Positions 62,100 to 63,821 of a stretch of DNA of 63,821 nt are shown here, piece by piece. Position numbers and translations under genes: made by a program. The DNA comes from Bacteroidota bacterium (GTDB lineage Bacteria; Bacteroidota; Bacteroidia; NS11-12g; UBA9320). The stretch is from the NCBI GenBank assembly GCA_018700895.1, contig JABIUV010000008.1:1-63821 (forward strand), given 5' to 3'. A model generated the notes under the pieces. It made no database searches and was not told the DNA's origin. It was given only the letters and a program-made list of their open reading frames with translations. Numbering within the stretch: the first letter of the stretch is position 1; the number at the start of each line of letters is the position of its first letter.

Positions 62100-63143
62100 A
62101 TGATATTATATAACGTAACAATTGGACAAGACAAAAAACAACCTTTCATCAATGTTTATTATAACAATAAACGCTATCGATTTTGGAACGGCAAGATCAT
62201 AGGGCTTGATTTAAAAGCTAGGAACGAGCCCGAATTATTAAAAGCAGCGTTTGAACTAAAACTCAGAAAAGGATGGAGACCAAAACCAAGAGTAGAGAAA
62301 AAACTAGAAGAACAACTTTCGGTTGTTCAAGCTCTTGAGAGAGCCGTTACTTTAAAAATATCGCAACGTTGCTCTGAAAGGTTTATTAAAGATGCAAGTA
62401 GAGTAGTGAAGCTTTGGATAAAATTTGAGGCACAAGAAAAAATAGTAGGGTTACAGTTAAATAAACTTGAACCACAAACCATTAAAAAGTTTTTAGTGAG
62501 ACCAACTTGGAGCTCTAAGACACAACGAACCGTAAAGAGCACATTAAGTCCATTGCTCAATGAGTTTAGACCCGGCATTGTAAGCCAAGTAAAATTGAAG
62601 AAACCCATATCGTCACTACACAAACCATTTGACGATGTAAGACTAATCCTTAATGATATTAAAGAGTTTAACAAGAACTTATACCTATGCTGCCTAATGA
62701 CCTATGGCTGTCTTCTCAGACCTCACAGAGAGATACGAGAGCTCACTTGGGGCGACTTTACAGATGACCTTAGCTACATTAATCTTTCAGGTAGTAGAAA
62801 CAAGTCAGGAAGAAATAGAATCGTTCCTGTACCCTCATATATAAAGGAAGAACTATCATCGGGGGAAAGCAATCTTAATATATTCTCAGGGAAGGACGAA
62901 CCCCACAATGGAGACTACTTTAAGACCCTTTGGAGTAGATATAAAAAACAATCAGATTTAATCGAAGAAGGACAAACATTATACTCCTTTAGACACTCAG
63001 GTGCCATTGATATCTTTAAGAGAACGGGCTCTATTACCAAGCTACAAAAAGCTATGGGGCATTCATCTATAAATGTAAGTCTAACCTATTTAAGAGGTTT
63101 AGAAATAGCTGGACTGAAGGAAGAAGATATGCCTATGATTTAG
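62100..63143 (+). CDS. Tyrosine recombinase / phage-type integrase
   Basis: 347 residues. N-terminal arm-binding-like region, SAM-like core-binding domain (about 90-170) and catalytic domain with Arg I in CLLRPHREIRELTWGDF (about 205), the LYSFRHSGAIDI box (H-x-x-R variant, about 300), GHSSINVSLTYLRG with the nucleophile Tyr near 332. All catalytic residues appear present, so it may be active. It lies 55 bp from the 5' side of tRNA-fMet and reads away from it. Content is more A/T-rich than the core genes, in keeping with acquisition. Confidence 0.88.
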   Translation: MILYNVTIGQDKKQPFINVYYNNKRYRFWNGKIIGLDLKARNEPELLKAAFELKLRKGWRPKPRVEKKLEEQLSVVQALERAVTLKISQRCSERFIKDASRVVKLWIKFEAQEKIVGLQLNKLEPQTIKKFLVRPTWSSKTQRTVKSTLSPLLNEFRPGIVSQVKLKKPISSLHKPFDDVRLILNDIKEFNKNLYLCCLMTYGCLLRPHREIRELTWGDFTDDLSYINLSGSRNKSGRNRIVPVPSYIKEELSSGESNLNIFSGKDEPHNGDYFKTLWSRYKKQSDLIEEGQTLYSFRHSGAIDIFKRTGSITKLQKAMGHSSINVSLTYLRGLEIAGLKEEDMPMI

Positions 63144-63157
63144 TTAAATAGTTGATA

Positions 63158-63262
63158 TTAACCAATTTTATTAGACTTGAATCTATTACACGTTTGACAT
63201 AAAAGCGGGACATTTCTTTTAGTATTAGCAGCCCCCTCACTAAAGGGTATTATGTGAGCAAA
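63158..63262 (-). pseudogene. C-terminal remnant of an HNH endonuclease
   Basis: Reads FAHIIPFSEGAANTKRNVPL then LCQTCNRFKSNKIG and TAA at 63158-63160. H-I-I-P-F-S-E-G..N and C..CNR.K are the second half of the HNH motif, with one zinc Cys pair; the first pair and the N-terminus are missing. It continues in the same frame as the 84-residue gene upstream, separated only by TAA at 63263-63265. Confidence 0.7.
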
Positions 63263-63517
63263 TTAATAATAGCCTTTTACAACCTTCAGTTTTCTTACTT
63301 TAACAATTTCTTGAAATTCAATTTCACAATCAATGTCATTCATAACATCTCTTTGAAGGTCAGAGACCCAATCTTTTACCTTAGATTCAATGTCATACTC
63401 TGAAGGTTCAGAATTAAACTCCAGCGTTACTCTGTCTTTTGCAGGTCTTTTGGTATCGCTTATCTTTGGGAAACACCTAGTAAACTTATAAGTTACTTTA
63501 TAATTGAAATCTGCCAT
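63263..63517 (-). CDS. Hypothetical protein
   Basis: 84 residues, no recognised domain. MADFNYKVTYKFTRCFPKIS opens a beta-rich N-terminal half; the rest is acidic and helical. Its TAA is followed in the same frame by an HNH remnant, so it may be the N-terminal part of a nonsense-mutated nuclease or an unrelated accessory gene. Very A/T-rich, as is the surrounding sequence. Confidence 0.5.
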   Translation of the reverse strand: MADFNYKVTYKFTRCFPKISDTKRPAKDRVTLEFNSEPSEYDIESKVKDWVSDLQRDVMNDIDCEIEFQEIVKVRKLKVVKGYY

Positions 63518-63583
63518 AATTACATTTTTATTTGAAATAATTTAATTTAAATATAATAAATATGTTGACAAATTCAACCACCA

Positions 63584-63821
63584 TTAAGAATCTCTTTTAA
63601 AGTCCCACTTTTGATTGTCACCTCCGTGTTTTTCCCATATTTGTAAATGTTGTCCATTTTTAATATCACTCTGTGGAATATCAATACAATATTTTTTATT
63701 AATTGCTGACACAATACTGCCATCATCCTCAAAAATCCATTTTTGATTATCCCCTCCGTGTTTTTCCCATATTTGTAAATGTTGTCCATTTTTAATATCA
63801 CTCTGTGGAATATCAATACAA
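63584..63821 (-). CDS. Ricin-type beta-trefoil lectin, C-terminal part (cut by window edge)
   Basis: At least 78 residues; the 5' end lies beyond the window. Two copies of the ricin-B unit are seen (CIDIPQSDIKNGQHLQIWEK then HGGDNQKWIFEDDGSI, and again to QKWDFKRDS). Each has the QIW / QKW pattern of carbohydrate-binding beta-trefoils. The full protein is probably secreted and adds sugar binding to another domain. The long open frame on the same strand in a neighbouring register (63574-63816) is a shadow caused by the repeats. Confidence 0.85.
   Translation of the reverse strand, partial: CIDIPQSDIKNGQHLQIWEKHGGDNQKWIFEDDGSIVSAINKKYCIDIPQSDIKNGQHLQIWEKHGGDNQKWDFKRDS
63622..63821. repeat. 132-bp tandem repeat in the lectin gene
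   Basis: Units of 132 bp (44 codons). The segments 63622-63689 and 63754-63821 are identical over 68 bp, so the units were duplicated or homogenised recently. The window ends inside a unit. Confidence 0.85.

Noticed and set aside
63574-63816. 80-codon ORF on the minus strand
   Set aside because: It is in the wrong register; the adjacent frame encodes clear ricin-B lectin repeats, and the internal repetition keeps the shadow frame open.

Overview
The window is bacterial chromosome from the phylum Bacteroidetes, most likely order Flavobacteriales. The evidence is direct: secreted proteins end in type IX secretion (T9SS) sorting domains, there are a PorP/SprF protein, TonB-dependent receptors with a carboxypeptidase-like N-terminal domain, a receptor/DUF4249 pair, families confined to this phylum (DUF4292, DUF4270, DUF4834, DUF6029, DUF2851), a Rho with a long charged insertion, a CarB without the C-terminal regulatory domain, and many promoters with the Bacteroidetes -7 element TAnnTTTG. 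Almost everything looks like vertically inherited core genome; the accessory material is a decayed patch at 22.4-23.2 kb and the right end beyond 61.9 kb.

Layout. 0-2 kb: rho. 8.7-2.0 kb (minus): an envelope operon with flippase, dUTPase, sugar nucleotidyltransferase, TPR lipoprotein, DUF4292 lipoprotein, hydroxyacyl-CoA dehydrogenase and a small lipoprotein. 8.7-14.2 kb: TonB receptor, T9SS cargo, fused alpha/beta E1 2-oxoacid dehydrogenase. 14.3-19.1 kb (minus): MscL, SprT-like protein, Psd, glutamate dehydrogenase, CdsA and CPBP protease, so phospholipid synthesis is grouped here; dusB diverges from the CPBP gene. 20.2-25.8 kb: GH3-like protein, a small conserved protein, a dead DUF433/DUF5615 toxin-antitoxin pair, cysS and an M28 peptidase. 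25.8-29.4 kb (minus): PorP/SprF, a T9SS cargo, Na+/Ca2+ antiporter. 29.5-35.4 kb: TonB receptor/DUF4249 unit, MarR regulator, membrane phosphoesterase, PcrB. 35.6-44.2 kb: B12-dependent ribonucleotide reductase, a frameshifted YwqK-like gene, DUF3109, purE/purK, a PKD/T9SS protein without signal peptide, mnmA. 44.2-44.4 kb: a probable 6S-type RNA on the minus strand. 44.4-55.7 kb: glycosyltransferase, carB, nitroreductase, sodB, SPOR protein, DUF6029, pyrF, DUF2851, PspC, zinc-ribbon protein. 61-55.8 kb (minus): short starch synthase-like protein, DUF4270, DAHP synthase, Asd and a PaaE-like reductase; panC diverges. 61.9-63.8 kb: initiator tRNA, tyrosine integrase, HNH remnant and the 3' end of a ricin-B lectin gene cut by the window edge.

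The most interesting signals are (1) the unannotated structured RNA at 44183-44380 with a two-part closing stem, a promoter at its 5' end and a T-run at its 3' end; (2) five genes whose TAnnTTTG box lies exactly 4 nt before the start codon, predicting leaderless mRNAs; (3) small decay events (the toxin-antitoxin pair, a T8 frameshift, VOC and HNH remnants, a pcrB without a normal start codon); and (4) an integrase with 9-bp direct repeats beside tRNA-fMet.
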